Assembly: GCA_949752795.1 (NCBI GenBank)
Contig: OX457074.1
Coordinates: 3,547,527 to 3,611,526, forward strand
Reading direction: 5' to 3'
DNA length: 64,000 nucleotides
From: Hyperoodon ampullatus
Lineage: Eukaryota > Chordata > Mammalia > Artiodactyla > Ziphiidae
The notes under the pieces are model-generated. The model ran no database searches. It was not told the DNA's origin and was given only the letters and a program-made list of their open reading frames with translations. This document shows positions 12,050 through 23,769 of the stretch, piece by piece. A program made the translations under genes and the position numbers. Numbering within the stretch: position 1 is the stretch's first letter; every line of letters begins with the position of its first letter.

Positions 12050-13080
12050 TCAAAGGAGGGATTCAAAGGCCATTGTGGGGAGGTAAGATTGGCAGGGTTG
12101 GTGGATATTTGGAATGGGAATGAGGAAGGGTCCAAGATGAGTCCTCCATTTTGGGTCTGGATTACTGGACAATAGCAATTTCTTTATAACAGTTACAATT
12201 TGTTGAGCATATACCATATATGCTTACAAATGCCATCTTACTTAAGCTTTATAATTACCCTGTAAGGTAGGAATTATGATATCCAATTTACAGATGAGGA
12301 AACTGAGGCTTGTAGAGCTCTGTCCAGAGGCTTAGAGCTGCCGGGTGGCTGAGCCAGAATTGGGACTCACATCTTTTAGACTCATAAACTCATGCCACTT
12401 TCACTGAACTTTGTTGCCATTACAAGGATGAAGGGGAGAGGAAATAATAAATTGGTGGAACTGTTCAGATATCCAGGTGGAAATGCACAACAAAGGTATA
12501 AATTAGAAGAGTCATCTGCATGAAGGGGAAAGTTGTGGTGGCGGGAGAATGAAACCACTAAGGACTCAGAGAACAAGGAGAGAAAGGAGAGGAAGAGGAG
12601 AAGGGCAAGTGTGAAACTCTGGTGATTACCTGTGACTAGAAGGTGAAATGAAGAGAGGCCAAGAAGGAAGCAGAGAAATAATAGTTAGGAAAGATAGGAA
12701 GAAGACCGGGATGGGGCAGTGCCAAGGAAGCTGGGTGCCCAAAGCAAGCGCAAGTGGCCGATGCCACCCAGTGCTGCAGAGAGAGGTTGGTAAAGACTAA
12801 GCAGAGGTGAGAAGGAAGGAGGGCATCGATGCCCTCAGGAGAGTCACTTCACTGGTGCAAAGACAGGCAAAGGACATGAGATCTGATGGGGGGAAGGAAG
12901 GAGAAGAAAGGATGAGACTGGAGAAGGTAGCGGGGTTGAAGGAATGTTTTTGTTTGTTTTGTGTTGTTTTTAGGATAGAGGAGACCAAGGATGTTAGCAG
13001 ACAGAGGGAAAGACTGAAGATGAAAAAGACAGTGAGATTGAAGATCTAAAAGGTGGTAGGAGATGGGGGAGATTGTGAAT
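12050..13080 (+). repeat. Ancient interspersed repeat, same kind as at 5.5-6.3 kb
   Basis: Purine-rich text such as gtccaagatgagtcctcca, gatatccaggtggaaatgca and ggaagcagagaaataatag resembles later parts of the same old mammalian repeat. The MIR at 12180-12395 lies within it. The family name is uncertain and the boundaries are approximate. Confidence 0.4.
12180..12395 (-). repeat. MIR, minus strand
   Basis: Reverse MIR: ataattaccctgtaaggtag and atttacagatgaggaaactg, followed by a gtggctgagccagaattggg segment. Confidence 0.8.
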
Positions 13081-13099
13081 TCTGTGAAAAGATAAGAGG

Positions 13100-14235
13100 A
13101 GGGACAATTCACTGAATTGAATTACTTTTCAATTCAAAGTCAAGTCTAAAAGTCAGTGCAACAAGGACCGAGAGTGCTGTCTTGTATATGAAAGAGCATG
13201 GTTTACATTGGTAGAAAATGCTGCTGGAAAGGAAGTCCAAGGATGTTTAGGACATTTAGGACAAGGACGTTTAGGATTAGACATCTAGAAAGGGAAAAAT
13301 CGAAATGGACACTGACACAATTCTGCAGGAAAGGAAAGAATGTTTTTCAGGGACCTAAAGGTCATTACACACAGGATGTCCACTAGGGGAAGGGTATTTT
13401 CACCCACTTTCTTGCATTGAAATAATCAGCCATTGCTGGTGTTATTTCTGACTCCAGGTAGTGTTTCTGTTGGTATTTGTAAATACTGGTGAGTCTGGCC
13501 AGATTATCTCAGTTCCTGTTAGTGTGCATATTCCTCCAAGCATGTGTGCACCTGTGCGGTGCAGACCAGAGCTTTCTATCAGATTCTAAATAATTGCCTC
13601 CTCTCTCACCTTGAATCCCCCTGCCCCAACTCTGAATTTTAACACCTGTAGTAAAGTGAGGGAGAAGAAAAGGAAGAAATAAAGGAAGGGGCTTACGAGC
13701 TTAAACTTTTGCCTTTTGAAATAATAAATGAAAGGAAATCAAAGAAAGCCAGTTCTGCCTTTGTAAGGTTGCTTCCCTTCTATTATTTACTTTTAACCTC
13801 CCTAATCACCCCTAAAAGAAAGGGTTACTCCTTCCATAGTTTTCCAAAATTTATCATGTCTGCAAATACCTAGCCTATAAAATTAGCCTTGACCCCACCT
13901 GCCTCTCATGCAGATTAACCCCACAGACTGCCTGCACGTCTCACTCGGAGTGCACAGCCTCATCTGGCTGCAGCTGACACTTTCTGCATGCCCCGCACAG
14001 TCCCCCACACTTCAGACTCCCAAGAGAACCAATCAAAGACAGAGAATGTCAGAGTCATCAACCTCTTTGGTCTTTAGGGCCTCTGTTCGACTCAGCAGTG
14101 CCCCTGGGGGATGTCTAATGCGGTCTAAGGGATAGGCAAAGAAGATGCAAAAAAAAAAAATAAGTGGGAAATATTAGGGAAAAATAATAAGGGGAGTGAT
14201 AGAAATATGAGATAAAGAACGAAGAAAGAAATTGT
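13100..14235. other. Intergenic, no gene recognised
   Basis: Unique sequence. A short imperfect repeat around 13230-13275 (ggacatttaggacaaggacg) and an A run at about 14150 are the only structures noticed. Confidence 0.5.
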
Positions 14236-14239
14236 TACT

Positions 14240-15560
14240 ATTTAGATGGAGGGAGACCAGCTCTGATTGTTTCACAGAGCTGCTCAGTGATCCCTGGGCT
14301 GTAATTATCCGTCTCAGATGTTCAGTTCTCTAAGAGCTTTGGACCAGCACTAGAGAACCAGGATCCTAACGCCAGCACAGCCCCTGCTGAGGTGGGTGGC
14401 CGCAGAGTACTAGGTCAGTTCCTTATCTTAAATTTGAATCACCTTGAAGACTCTTGAGGTTTAATAGTCCCTCATTCTATTCTGAGCCTGTGCCTCACTG
14501 AGAACCTGCTTTGGGAATGTTCCCTGATATGATACGAGAACCTGCTTATTTTGTTGTATGTATTAGTGCAAAGAATCTGGAAGTGTGAGCTGGAAGGGGA
14601 GGCCATCGAAGTGCATTTGTGTGAGTGTGTGTATAATAGGACCCACGTAAATGGAAAGAGTCGCTAATTAGTAAGAGCAAGGCTTCTGGCAAGCTGTGGA
14701 AACCCTGCATCTTAAGGCCACTGAGCGATGTGCCCAAGCGAGCATCTTGTGTCCAGCTCCTCTGCCTCAAGGATGCAATAAGGCTTGGTTTCCGGGGTCT
14801 GGCCAAGCATGCAGTGAGCCTGGTTCTTGGCACTGGCTGGATGCGTCATCTCTTCTTCCACAGTCCTTAATGAAGTGTGCAGCTCTTGTCCCCATTAGGC
14901 CCCAGCATCGTCAATAAAAGAGTCAATAAGCCCAGTTGATGGGGTTGGGACCCAGGGGCTGAGATGCAGCGGCCGCACATCCACAGGGCAGACGTCAGCT
15001 CCGCCGTGTGTCGTGACCCAGCATCCAGGGATCAATAACCAGCTCAGAATAAAGCCCAAGAGCTGCCCTCTGCAGTCTCCTCTCCAGACCCATTTCACCC
15101 AGGGCGGAGCAGTGCCAGCCAGCTCCTGCTTTGCTTGCAGTTGTTCCTACCCATGCCATTCTGGGTGCCAGATGCTTTTGTTTCTTCCTGATTGAGCCCA
15201 CTGGACACCCCATGGATGCATATTCAGTGAGCGCCCACCTGGCATGAGAACATGTAGACAGCATCTCCAAGCAGCCCAGAGGCTGGCACGGGCCCTGTTT
15301 TCTGTGTCTTCTGTCTCCTGACAGTGTGTGAGGGGCCCCTGTGGACCAGGCGGTATCCTTTCTGCATATCGTGCTGTGGACTCCATTCCTGGCTGCTCTG
15401 CATCTCTTTAGAGACCTTTATCTTATCTAATTACAAGGAATTTCAGATTAATTTCATGGCCTCTGGTCCAAAGGACCTCTTATCTGTGAGGGCCTCGTAT
15501 TTTAACCTTGTCATTCTTTTGTTGTTTGCCTTTAAAGGGGAGACAGCTAAGAAGGGGATG
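14240..15560. promoter_or_regulatory. Long repeat-free stretch, candidate conserved non-coding element
   Basis: No repeat is recognisable across about 1.3 kb, unusual for this window. It has a homeodomain-type gctaattagtaag at about 14664, a pair of tcaataa motifs 13 bp apart (14910, 14923) and a CRE-like agacgtcagct at about 14991. If synteny with human holds, it lies between HOXB1 and SKAP1. Function is inferred. Confidence 0.3.
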
Positions 15561-17130
15561 CTAGGATCTTGCTGGAATTGGGGCTGGGGGGAGGGGAAAA
15601 AGAGGGAGGCAGACAGACCTGGGACTTGTGTATTCTGCTCCATCCCCCTGCCTGCGTGTGGAGACAGCTGGCTGCTTACTCCCATGACAGCCACATGGTA
15701 CCCAGCCACACAGAACAGGACCCGGGCAGGGACTCGTCTGCTGCCAACCTCTCCAGATCCCTTTGATATTTCCGACAGAGCAGTAAAAGACTCTTGACTA
15801 TCATGTTTTGCCTTGCCTCTCTCTACCTCCTCCAAGACTCCTCAGTGTGGTTTCCATGGCTACCCCCAATCAGATTTGGCTTCCTGCAAAATTGGATTTC
15901 AAAGAAGGACAAGGCTTCAGAGGAATTTGTCCATTTAACAGAATGTCATTAGGAGTAAGGCTGACGGCTGAACCAGGGTCCTTAGATGATTAAGGAGGGG
16001 CTGCGCTCCTGTGCGGAGGCAGGTTTCTGTCTGCAAGAGGAAACTTGATGCAACATGACAATGGCATATTGGAATCTGCCAGTCACTGCACTCCACCCAG
16101 CTCTGCATCTCCCTCTACCCTATCCCTCTAAAACCCACAGTGGATGTAGAATATCTTTGCCTCGAGTTTCTACTGCTTCCCTTGGTATAAGTAAGCTATG
16201 ACAGGCAGTGAGGCCTGATAGGACATGCAATTACCAGGGTTTATTGCTTTTTATCAAACAACCCTTTAACTTGTAGCCTAGATCAGCCTTTGACAAATAT
16301 CCTTAACGAAGAGGGGGAGGTTGTCAAATTTCCTTCCACTGCTGAGAGGAAAGCAAGGCAAAGTGCTGGGGTTACATTTAGGAGGGACCGCGTTTCCCTC
16401 GTTGTTTTTTGAACGGTTTTAGATGTAAGAAAAATTGCAACGGTAGTACAGAGAGTTCCCATATAGTCTCCCTTGCCTTTTAACACATGTCAAAAGTACT
16501 CAAAAATGATTCCAGAGCAGCTACAATTTTGTAGAAGGAGCACTGAGTGTGGTAAAAATAAAAATGCCCCAGCAGGGAACTGGTATGGCTCTGGAGCCTA
16601 GAGGAGGCAGCCTGCCCACTGTTCACTTTCCCAGGGCAAGAAGCCCTTGCAACAGGAGCCAGACTCCCTGAGACTCTTGCCAGCCCCTGTCCCCCACATT
16701 TCTACCTCAATTTACTGCAACTTGTGGTTGCATCACGTAACTCTGAAACCAAGGCACCCTTCCTCTTCAGATGGCAGGACTCAGATGTATAGATGGCTCA
16801 AAGCTGCTGGACCACTTAAAGGATCACGCCCCCAACCCTGAAACTGTATCTCTGGAGGGACACTAGGCCAGCAGTCAGGCACTGCTACCAGGAGTCCTTC
16901 TGGAGAGTCTCTCCTTGCTGCTCGCATCCCCATATCCACAGTTCTGTCATTATGTCCCCTGATGCTGCTGTAAAAGCCACTTCACCCGTCTTCTCCGTTT
17001 TCTTTCTCTTACCACTCCCAATGCTTCCCACATATTCTGTAGGTAGAATCTGAGAATAGAAACTCCATTTTTTACAAAGAGGGAATTGGTAGAGGTGAAG
17101 TGAGAGGTGTATAAGATCGCAGACTATACA
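15561..17130. other. Intergenic, one small LINE-1 remnant
   Basis: 16390-16475 resembles an antisense old LINE-1 end (ggttttagatgtaagaaaaa, then agagttcccatatagtc). Otherwise unique sequence with no gene. Confidence 0.45.
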
Positions 17131-17134
17131 GGGG

Positions 17135-17420
17135 CTCAGGTTAGCTCACTCCCCAGCTCAAAATTTGTCAACGCCTCCCCACTGTCCACTCAATGGAGTT
17201 CAGAATCCTCACGCTGACCTTCAAGTCCCTTTACAATCGAACCGCAATTTTTCTAGACGACCATAGTTTCCCTACACCATCCAGTAAAAGAGGGTCATCA
17301 GCTGTTCCTCAAGCAGGAGAAGTCTCTTGCATCTTTGTTTACGCTGGTCCTTCCACCTGGAAAGCCCTCCAGCCCCTTCAAAGTCTGGTGTGTTCAGAGT
17401 CATCTCAAATGCCACACACG
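17135..17420 (+). mobile_element. LINE-2 fragment, plus strand
   Basis: Typical L2 3' text: atggagttcagaatcctcac, gaccttcaagtccctttaca, then ccttccacctggaaagccct. Only the 3' part is present and it is diverged. Confidence 0.7.
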
Positions 17421-17514
17421 CCACTAAACACACATACACTGGCACGTCCCTCCTTTTTTTATATTCATCTCCCTCCTTTTAGCGGGCGCTTTATACTTTT
17501 TTCGTGGTACTTAA

Positions 17515-17650
17515 AAAAAAACCCTTTTTAAGATAGTTGTAGATTCACAGAAGTTATGATAAATAATACAGAGCTATCCTCTTTACCCAGGTAACATCGT
17601 GCAGTATCACACGACCATACCACAGCCAGGACATTGACACCCAACACCTA
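17515..17650 (-). mobile_element. Old LINE-1 fragment, minus strand
   Basis: Antisense L1M 3' pattern: gttgtagattcacagaagtt, aatacagagctatcctcttt, then cacagccaggacattgacac. It abuts the CpG-island promoter region. Confidence 0.6.
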
Positions 17651-18144
17651 CTACTTTGAATGAGAGGGAAGCACACTTCTTCACGTTCCCCCCTTTGTCA
17701 GCTCTTAGAGGGGAAGGGCTGGGTCCCCCTCTGCCTCGGCTTTCTCCCTGGGCCACCCCTCCTTTTCCTTGCATCCTTTCAGACTTAGGGAGGAAGGGAG
17801 ACTGGCTCCCTGTGTCCATTGCAGCCGGACTGCTCTGATTCTCCCCAAACTTGGTGGCTTGAGATGATTTATTGGGACTTATGGTCATTCCCTTGAAACG
17901 TCCTGGTTGCTGACAAGCGGTTCTGCCCTGGTTTTCTGGGCGTGGACGAGCGAGCTGGGTTGGAAACGACTGTGGTCCGACTTGGCGGGGACTGGCCCCG
18001 TCCTCGGATTCTGCCTCCTCGAGCCTCATTTCGGCGCCACGGTGGCTTTTCAACCTGCCCCCGAGGCCCGCTGTCCGGGACGTAGGATGGGGAGCCTCCC
18101 GGGGACGGGGTGCCTGGGGGTAGCGTCGCGTCTTTGTTTTGACC

Positions 18145-18172
18145 GGGGGCTGGGGGCGGGGGGTGCGCGGGG
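18145..18172 (+). promoter_or_regulatory. Potential G-quadruplex upstream of the SKAP1 start
   Basis: Four G runs of 5, 5, 6 and 4 on the coding strand separated by loops of 2, 1 and 5 bases. This fits the standard quadruplex pattern with short loops. It lies about 200 bp upstream of the ATG. Confidence 0.55.
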
Positions 18173-18263
18173 CGGCAGCCTCCTCCCTCAGGCACCGCCT
18201 TGAGGGCCGCGGGCCCCGCGCACAGGTGTCGCTGACGACCCGGCGTCCCGCCCGCGGCGCGCC

Positions 18264-18270
18264 GCTTCCT
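18264..18270 (-). promoter_or_regulatory. ETS-like core
   Basis: GCTTCCT on the + strand, read AGGAAGC on the minus strand, a typical ETS core just upstream of the GC box. ETS factors commonly drive lymphoid promoters and SKAP1 is T-cell expressed, but a site this short is weak evidence alone. Confidence 0.35.
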
Positions 18271-18275
18271 GAGCG

Positions 18276-18285
18276 CGCCCCGCCC
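18276..18285 (-). promoter_or_regulatory. GC box (Sp/KLF-type site)
   Basis: CGCCCCGCCC on the + strand (GGGCGGGGCG on the other), about 90 bp upstream of the SKAP1 ATG. This is a canonical Sp1/KLF core in a TATA-less island; occupancy is inferred. Confidence 0.5.
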
Positions 18286-18374
18286 TGCGCCTCAGCCCCG
18301 CGGCGCCGGCGACAGAGGGCCAGGTGCCGTTGCAGCCCGTCCGCCCGCCCGCCTGCCCTCCCGCCGCCCGCCAC

Positions 18375-18423
18375 ATGCAGGCCGCCGCCGCCCTCCCGGA
18401 GGAGATCCTTTGGCTCCTGGAAG
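18375..18423 (+). CDS. SKAP1: SKAP1 coding exon 1 (start codon, residues 1-16 plus one base)
   Basis: First coding exon of Src kinase-associated phosphoprotein 1, a cytosolic T-cell adaptor that works with ADAP/FYB1 and RIAM in inside-out activation of LFA-1 integrin. The frame reads MQAAAALPEEILWLLE and then one base (G) before a GT donor at 18424 (GAAG|gtaacg). That G joins the AT at the start of exon 2 to make Asp, so the intron is in phase 1. The joined peptide matches the SKAP1 N-terminus as I remember it and differs clearly from SKAP2. Compared with remembered human SKAP1 there is one extra alanine (four GCC codons in a row) and Leu where human has Arg after PEEI. The ATG context is weak (C at -3, C at +4), but no better in-frame ATG lies just upstream. 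The exon sits in a CpG island. Only about the first seventh of the protein is in the window; the PH and SH3 domains are in later exons. Confidence 0.93.
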
Positions 18424-18960
18424 GTAACGCCCCGCCGGGAGTCTCACGTGCCGAGCCCGGCAGCAGCCGAGACGACAGCGGCTCCCAAGGCCGGCCTTCC
18501 CCGTCAGCTCCCTCACCCACCGCCTTCTAGAACCTCGAGGCTGCCGGCGTCCTGACTCTCCAGAGCCAGCTGTTCATGCCCCGCTCAGGGTCCCTTTCAC
18601 TCGCCTCAGTAACACATTTTCTTTTTCCTCAAGGCGTCTCCGCCTCCCACTTAGCCTCCAGGCTTCTGAGCAAGTTCAGGCTGCGTTCGTGGTCCCCGGG
18701 CCGCCGTGCTGGCCTTCAAGCTGTCCCCTTCCCCTCGGGACGCCCTGCGTCTCTAGGTTTCGCTCTCGTCCCTCTCCCGCCCTGACTCCGTCTGTCCCGC
18801 TCACACGGTCCCTTGACCTTCCAGCTTAGAGCGCCCCAGGCTCCCACGGGGCTGTGAGGGCTCACGGGCTCCTGTCAGCCAAGGCCTGGGCGCCCAGACC
18901 CTAGGTCCCCTTCACCGGCCTGCGGCTCTGGGGGTCCCTCATGCACCTGGGGCAGGCGGA

Positions 18961-20296
18961 TCCTGGTATCACATCTCTTCCCTTTCCAGAAGTGCCCCAC
19001 TGCGGTGTGTTCAGTCACGAACGCTCCACACATCCCGCTGTAACACTCCAGAGTTACAAGATCGTCTGCTTGCCTCACACTTTTTCTTGTGAAAGTAACT
19101 TGCTGTTCCTGTAACTGACCTCCCTGTACGGACGGGGACCTGGAATCTGTGCTTGCCTAAGGGTCCCAGGAGGAAACTCTTCCGAATGAAGCCTTTTGGC
19201 ATCTATGTGACACATGGCCTGCTTTGGGCAGGTCATACTTTTGGCAAGCAGTTTTTTTTTTTTTTTTTTTCAGTTTCTCTCAATTTAATTGGTTTTATAT
19301 CTCCATTATCTTGTTATCTTGGTATAAATGCCTCTTAATCAAATATTTGGCAAGTCTTTTCGGTCTGTTTGCGGCACGGTTTCCATTCTGGGTTGCTTCT
19401 CTGTAAAAGCTGCCAACGAGATATTTCTTCTGAGGTGAAGTTTCCAAATTTATTTTACTTATGACCCGAGGGAATCTAAACGTTCAGAATAGAAAAGTAT
19501 TTGCAGGGTAAAAGCATCATCTGGGTGTCTAAGAAGAAGCCACCCAGCCTTTCCCTCTACTGTTGGTTCAATCATTCCAAGTGTACAGAGAGGCTCTACA
19601 CGTCTGGTTTCCAGGAGGGAAGGAACTGTGGCAAAAGGTTTCATTCTGCCCTTGAAGTTAAAGGTATAATCTGATCCTTTTTATTGGTATCTGTCATTTG
19701 TTGAGAGGGAACCTATTTTACAACCTAGTTAAACTAGACTTCCATTTTGTGTGCGGCCTTGCTAGAAGATTCCTTTTAATTTTCAGAAGCTTGCAATGAC
19801 ATCCACTGCTTCAGCATTTTTGATGTGCAGTTCTTTATTGTTCAAAACTGACACTTTGGTAAACAGCTCATTTCTGCACCTGCCACCTTCCTTTAGTTTA
19901 GATTATTTTCTTGTTAGCTGACTGGTTTTAATTGAAGTCTTCAGATCTCCTCCTAAAGCAGAACCTTTGTTTGCTGACAGGTAGAGCAGGGTATGAATGG
20001 AGATTAATTGCGTGTCACATACTTCTGTATCAAACTTGCTGTGTCTTAACAATCTCTGTTGGTGCTCGGGTCTTTAGAATATACGGAGGAGTCTGAGATT
20101 AAATTTTACGGAGCTTTGTTGGTTAATATATATCTTTAAGGCTTTTTTTTTTTTTTTAAGTTTGCAATTAGAGTCTGAATCTGAAGTAGAGAGAAAAATG
20201 TGAAAGTGGGATTCAACCAATAATTCTATTGAAAAGTGTTTGAAGAATATGCTTTTGAAAGGTTCATGTAATCATAGCAACATATTGGTTGTAGGG
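18961..20296. other. Start of intron 1 beyond the CpG island
   Basis: Unique, AT-richer intron sequence with T runs at about 19251-19271 and 20141-20157. No gene or clear repeat is seen. Confidence 0.5.
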
Positions 20297-20501
20297 TTTT
20301 TTTTTTTTTTGCGGTACGCAGGCCTCTCACTGTTGTGGCCTCTCCCGTTGCGGAGCACAGGCTCTGGACGCGCAGGCTCGGTGGCCATGGCTCACGGGCC
20401 CAGCCGCTCCGCGGCATGTGGGATCTTCCCATACTGGGGCACGAACCTGTGTCCCCTGCATCGGCAGGCAGACTCTCAACCACTGCGCCACCAGGGAAGC
20501 C
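20297..20501 (-). mobile_element. CHR-type tRNA-derived SINE, minus strand
   Basis: T tail at the left, reversed head ccaccagggaagcc at the right, and the full cetacean-type body between them. The target-site duplication is short or decayed (ggtttt on both sides), so the ends are approximate. Confidence 0.9.
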
Positions 20502-21039
20502 TGGTTTTGTTTTTTATGGAACACACTCTCTGGTGTAGACCAGCAGAATTATTCAATGTACTACAAATAATTTGTAGATATTATAAACCCATAATGGCTA
20601 TCCACTTACCATCTGTTGCTGTTTGTCTCCCCACCCCAACACACACACTTTTTAAGGTTAATTGTTGACAGTTAGAAAATATGTAGGTCCTGATCTCTAT
20701 GTCGTCACTCAGTGGAGGGAGTCACAGGGTGAGAGTGCTGCCACTTTAGTGCTGCCACAGGCCGTGCGGGTGGAGTTTCCACAATGAATTAGTACTTTCA
20801 TAAACCAAGGCATAAGCATTTACACAGTGATTTAACACTGGCCATCACAGCCCTAACTTAAGCATTTATTTATTTATAACTACATGAGCATAAATGACAG
20901 GGGCATTTTTTGACATAATGTGTGTGCTTTGAAAAATAAAATATGCAAAGCATTGTGAAATTTTATGCCAAATTTTGCATGAAGAAGGGAACAGAAATTC
21001 TGAAGGTCTAAAATTAATTTTGTTAAATTGTAAACATTT

Positions 21040-21540
21040 AAAAATGTTTCATTTGACCAGCTCCTCTTCTAGGAATCTGTGTTACTGAAATTAAAGGACA
21101 TGCAGTATGTGTACCAGGATCCATAGTAAATGTCCATGAGTTAGGAAAGGTCAGGTGATGGTATGAATGATTATTCATTTTATGGAATATTTTGCAGCCA
21201 TTAAAAATGTTGTGGTGGATCTGTATATATTGGCTTGGAAAGTGTCCATAACATATTTTTAAGACTAAAAAGCAAGGTACACCATAGTGTATATAATATA
21301 CCATTTATGTTTGAAAACAGCAACAAAACCCCATATATTATGTATGTTTGTGTAAGCCTAGGAGGGAGGAAGAAAGAATATACACCAAGCTCCTAACATT
21401 GGTTTCCTAGGGAGGGGAGTGAGAGAGTGGGGGAGAGATTATTAATTTTATTTCATACATCTTCATGTTGTTTGAACCATGACAATGACCATGTATTACT
21501 TTTGTAATAGGAAGAAACAACCAGGAAGGTTATTTAAAAC
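21040..21540 (+). mobile_element. Old LINE-1 (L1M) 3' end, plus strand
   Basis: Reads like an L1M 3' UTR: ttatggaatattttgcagcc, gtccataacatatttttaag, then gtttcctagggaggggagtg and a terminal aatgaccatgtattactttt. Confidence 0.65.
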
Positions 21541-22990
21541 AAAAAGGAACAAAAAACGAAAAGAAGCATAGAGAGGTTAGAGTTTGAAAGGGCCATTAAC
21601 CAGGGTTGTGATTATGCTTTTCTCTTGGTAGCTCTAAGGGTGTGTGGAAGGTGGGGATTTTTTTTTTTTTTTTTAATGCTGTCTTGGATTTTGGGCAAAT
21701 ATTAAAGCAGTGAGAGGTTTCTAGGGTAACTCAGGAAACATCTTCCTCAGATAGACACTGTCAAGCTCTCATATAGAAATAGTAACTAGTCCATATCAGC
21801 AAATAAGTACCTTATAGATAAGTAAAGTGAAAGGCATTTACTGCCTTATTGAAAGAGGAGGAAATATTCAGGTCTGTTTTCAAATAATCAGGCTTCAGAT
21901 GTAGAAGTTATCTTTTCGTTTTTGTTTGGTGATAACCACACTGAAAACAAAAACAATGGAGTGCTGGCAGTTTGCGTAATCTTTGTTTCACAGATACAAA
22001 CATAATCAGTTTCTTCCTTGTCTTTCTAGCCCCACTTTTGAAGTCAGAAGCACAAGAGGCAAGTATGAAGGAAGGAGAATGAATATTTCTTTAGTTCACA
22101 ATTTGCCTTGTGTGATAGAAAAGGGCTTACTGACGTTAATAGCTAATAGGTCGCAACTATCTACAAGGTACCTAAATCCTGCTCAAATATGGATTAGAGA
22201 CAAAATAACGTCCACAACTCCGCTGCATGTAGTAGCAATTGCTGTGTTAACGCTGATGCCAATAAGCCTATGGTTACTTATTTTTAAACTTCCTTGGAAA
22301 GAAGAAGTCATTAATCATTTCCTTCCAGATTGTTCTCCAGATTTGTATTGGTCAGTGTAGCCAACCATAAAATCCTTTTCAACATAGTAAAACTCCAACT
22401 CTGTGGAACTCGCAGGAGTGAGTTGTGCTGGATAGCTGAAGATATTCTCTTTAAGCACTCTAACTTTTTAGTATAAACATTTGTGATCAATTTTTTTCTC
22501 AGATGCAATAGGAACTTTTCACACTTCCTCAACCAACCAGTCTGTGTTCAAAGGCACCTCGTCTGAACACTATAACTCAGAGTTGTTATAGCAAATATCA
22601 TTTATCATACTTTATGGGAATATTGAGTTGTTTAGGGATTTTTCTGCCATAATTGCCCCTGGACTGCTTTGTGAATGTCTATGGCTGTTTTATGTTTTAA
22701 TTTTTGTCATTTTTTTTTCCTACTGTTAGACTAGGCCTATCACTTTGCACTGCTCTCAGTGTATCTGTATCCCCAAATGCTATTGGAACATCAGATAATT
22801 AAGTTCATTGGAATTAAGATATGTGTGAAAGAAAGTATGAAGGGCTCTCTTGATGAACACAGTACCCAAACCGTTAGGCCTGCACTTTGTAACATGTGCT
22901 GTGGCTGCTAAGAGTCATTTTTACTTAATTTTTGATACTGGGTTGTCTTCTAGATAGGTGATGTTACTGTTCGGTTGAATTCTGAAAGGT
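21541..22990. other. Intron 1, no element recognised
   Basis: Unique intron sequence, including an open frame of 125 codons near 21983-22360 with no recognisable domain, and a T run at about 21660. Confidence 0.5.
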
Positions 22991-22994
22991 ATGT

Positions 22995-23260
22995 GACCAT
23001 ACTTCTATTTCTTTTTTGTTAAATTTCTTGGTTATAAGAGCAATAATGCTCATTGTAGAAAATGTAGAAAACACAAGGATATACAGCCACCCATAGTCAA
23101 CGACTGTTAAATTTCCATTTATTTCTTTCAGTTATTATTATTTGTACATACTTTAAAAGTTGTGACATATTGTGTGTATAGTTTTGTATACTGATTTTTC
23201 CACTGATAGTTTTTCATTTGCTATGGTCTCCTGAGCATTTTCTTAGATCACTAAGTTCTT
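22995..23260 (-). mobile_element. Old LINE-1 fragment, minus strand
   Basis: Antisense L1M pattern: aataatgctcattgtagaaa, then aaacacaaggatatacagc and a later tatactgatttttccactg. Diverged. Confidence 0.45.
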
Positions 23261-23626
23261 TTTTTTCTTTTGAGTGATTTTGAAGTTATACATCCTGGTT
23301 TTATTCCACTGATAGTTTTACCTTTATGGGGAAGAAAAAAAACCAAAAACATTTCCCTCTGATTAGCAACGTTAAGAATGAAACAATATCTTCTAGCTCT
23401 TTCCTCCTGTATGAAATGTGAAATTGCTGATTTTAGACTCAGAGAATTATTAATGTTTTATTGTGTACATTAGATTACAATAATTATTTTTTGACATTTG
23501 CATAATATTTAAAACCATAGCTATAATAATATTTTTTCTTCCTGTTTAACTTGTTCATTGCTTACTTTTTGTATCATGGCTTTTTCATTCTTGAACTCTT
23601 TATCTTTTAGATATTTAGACTTTGCT

Positions 23627-23769
23627 AGAACGGTAGCCACTGGCTGCATGTGGCTATTTAAATTTAAATTAACTAAAATTAAATAAAACCAAAAAAATCA
23701 GTTATGCAATTGCACTAGCTACATTTCAGCTGCTCAGTAGCCACAGTGCCTGCTGTATTGGACAGTGCA
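23627..23769 (-). mobile_element. MER3-like hAT-Charlie DNA transposon remnant
   Basis: Starts near cggtagccactggctgcatg, has the AT-rich core atttaaatttaaattaact and ends ctgctgtattggacagtgca. The two ends are partial inverted repeats of each other. Assignment to MER3 is from memory. Confidence 0.7.

Larger units (their letters stand above)
17930..18960 (+). promoter_or_regulatory. SKAP1: CpG island promoter of SKAP1
   Basis: The only long GC- and CpG-rich stretch in the window, rising sharply from AT-rich flanks. It surrounds the SKAP1 start codon and continues into intron 1, with its densest part at about 18000-18550. No TATA box is visible. A GC box, an ETS-like core and a four-run G tract lie upstream of the ATG and are listed separately. 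The transcription start is not determined by the sequence; dispersed initiation is usual for such islands. Long frames on both strands here reflect the base composition. Confidence 0.85.

Noticed and set aside
17607..18374. A 255-codon open frame on the minus strand across the CpG island, ending next to the SKAP1 ATG
   Set aside because: The composition is that of random GC-rich sequence (Arg, Gly, Pro, Ala), it lacks an ATG start at its edge, it runs into a LINE-1 remnant, and it resembles no known protein. Long frames are expected in CpG islands.
18139..18555. Overlapping + strand frames in the CpG island as separate genes
   Set aside because: They are alternative frames over the SKAP1 promoter and exon 1. 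Only the frame carrying MQAAAALPEE matches a known protein and splices in phase.
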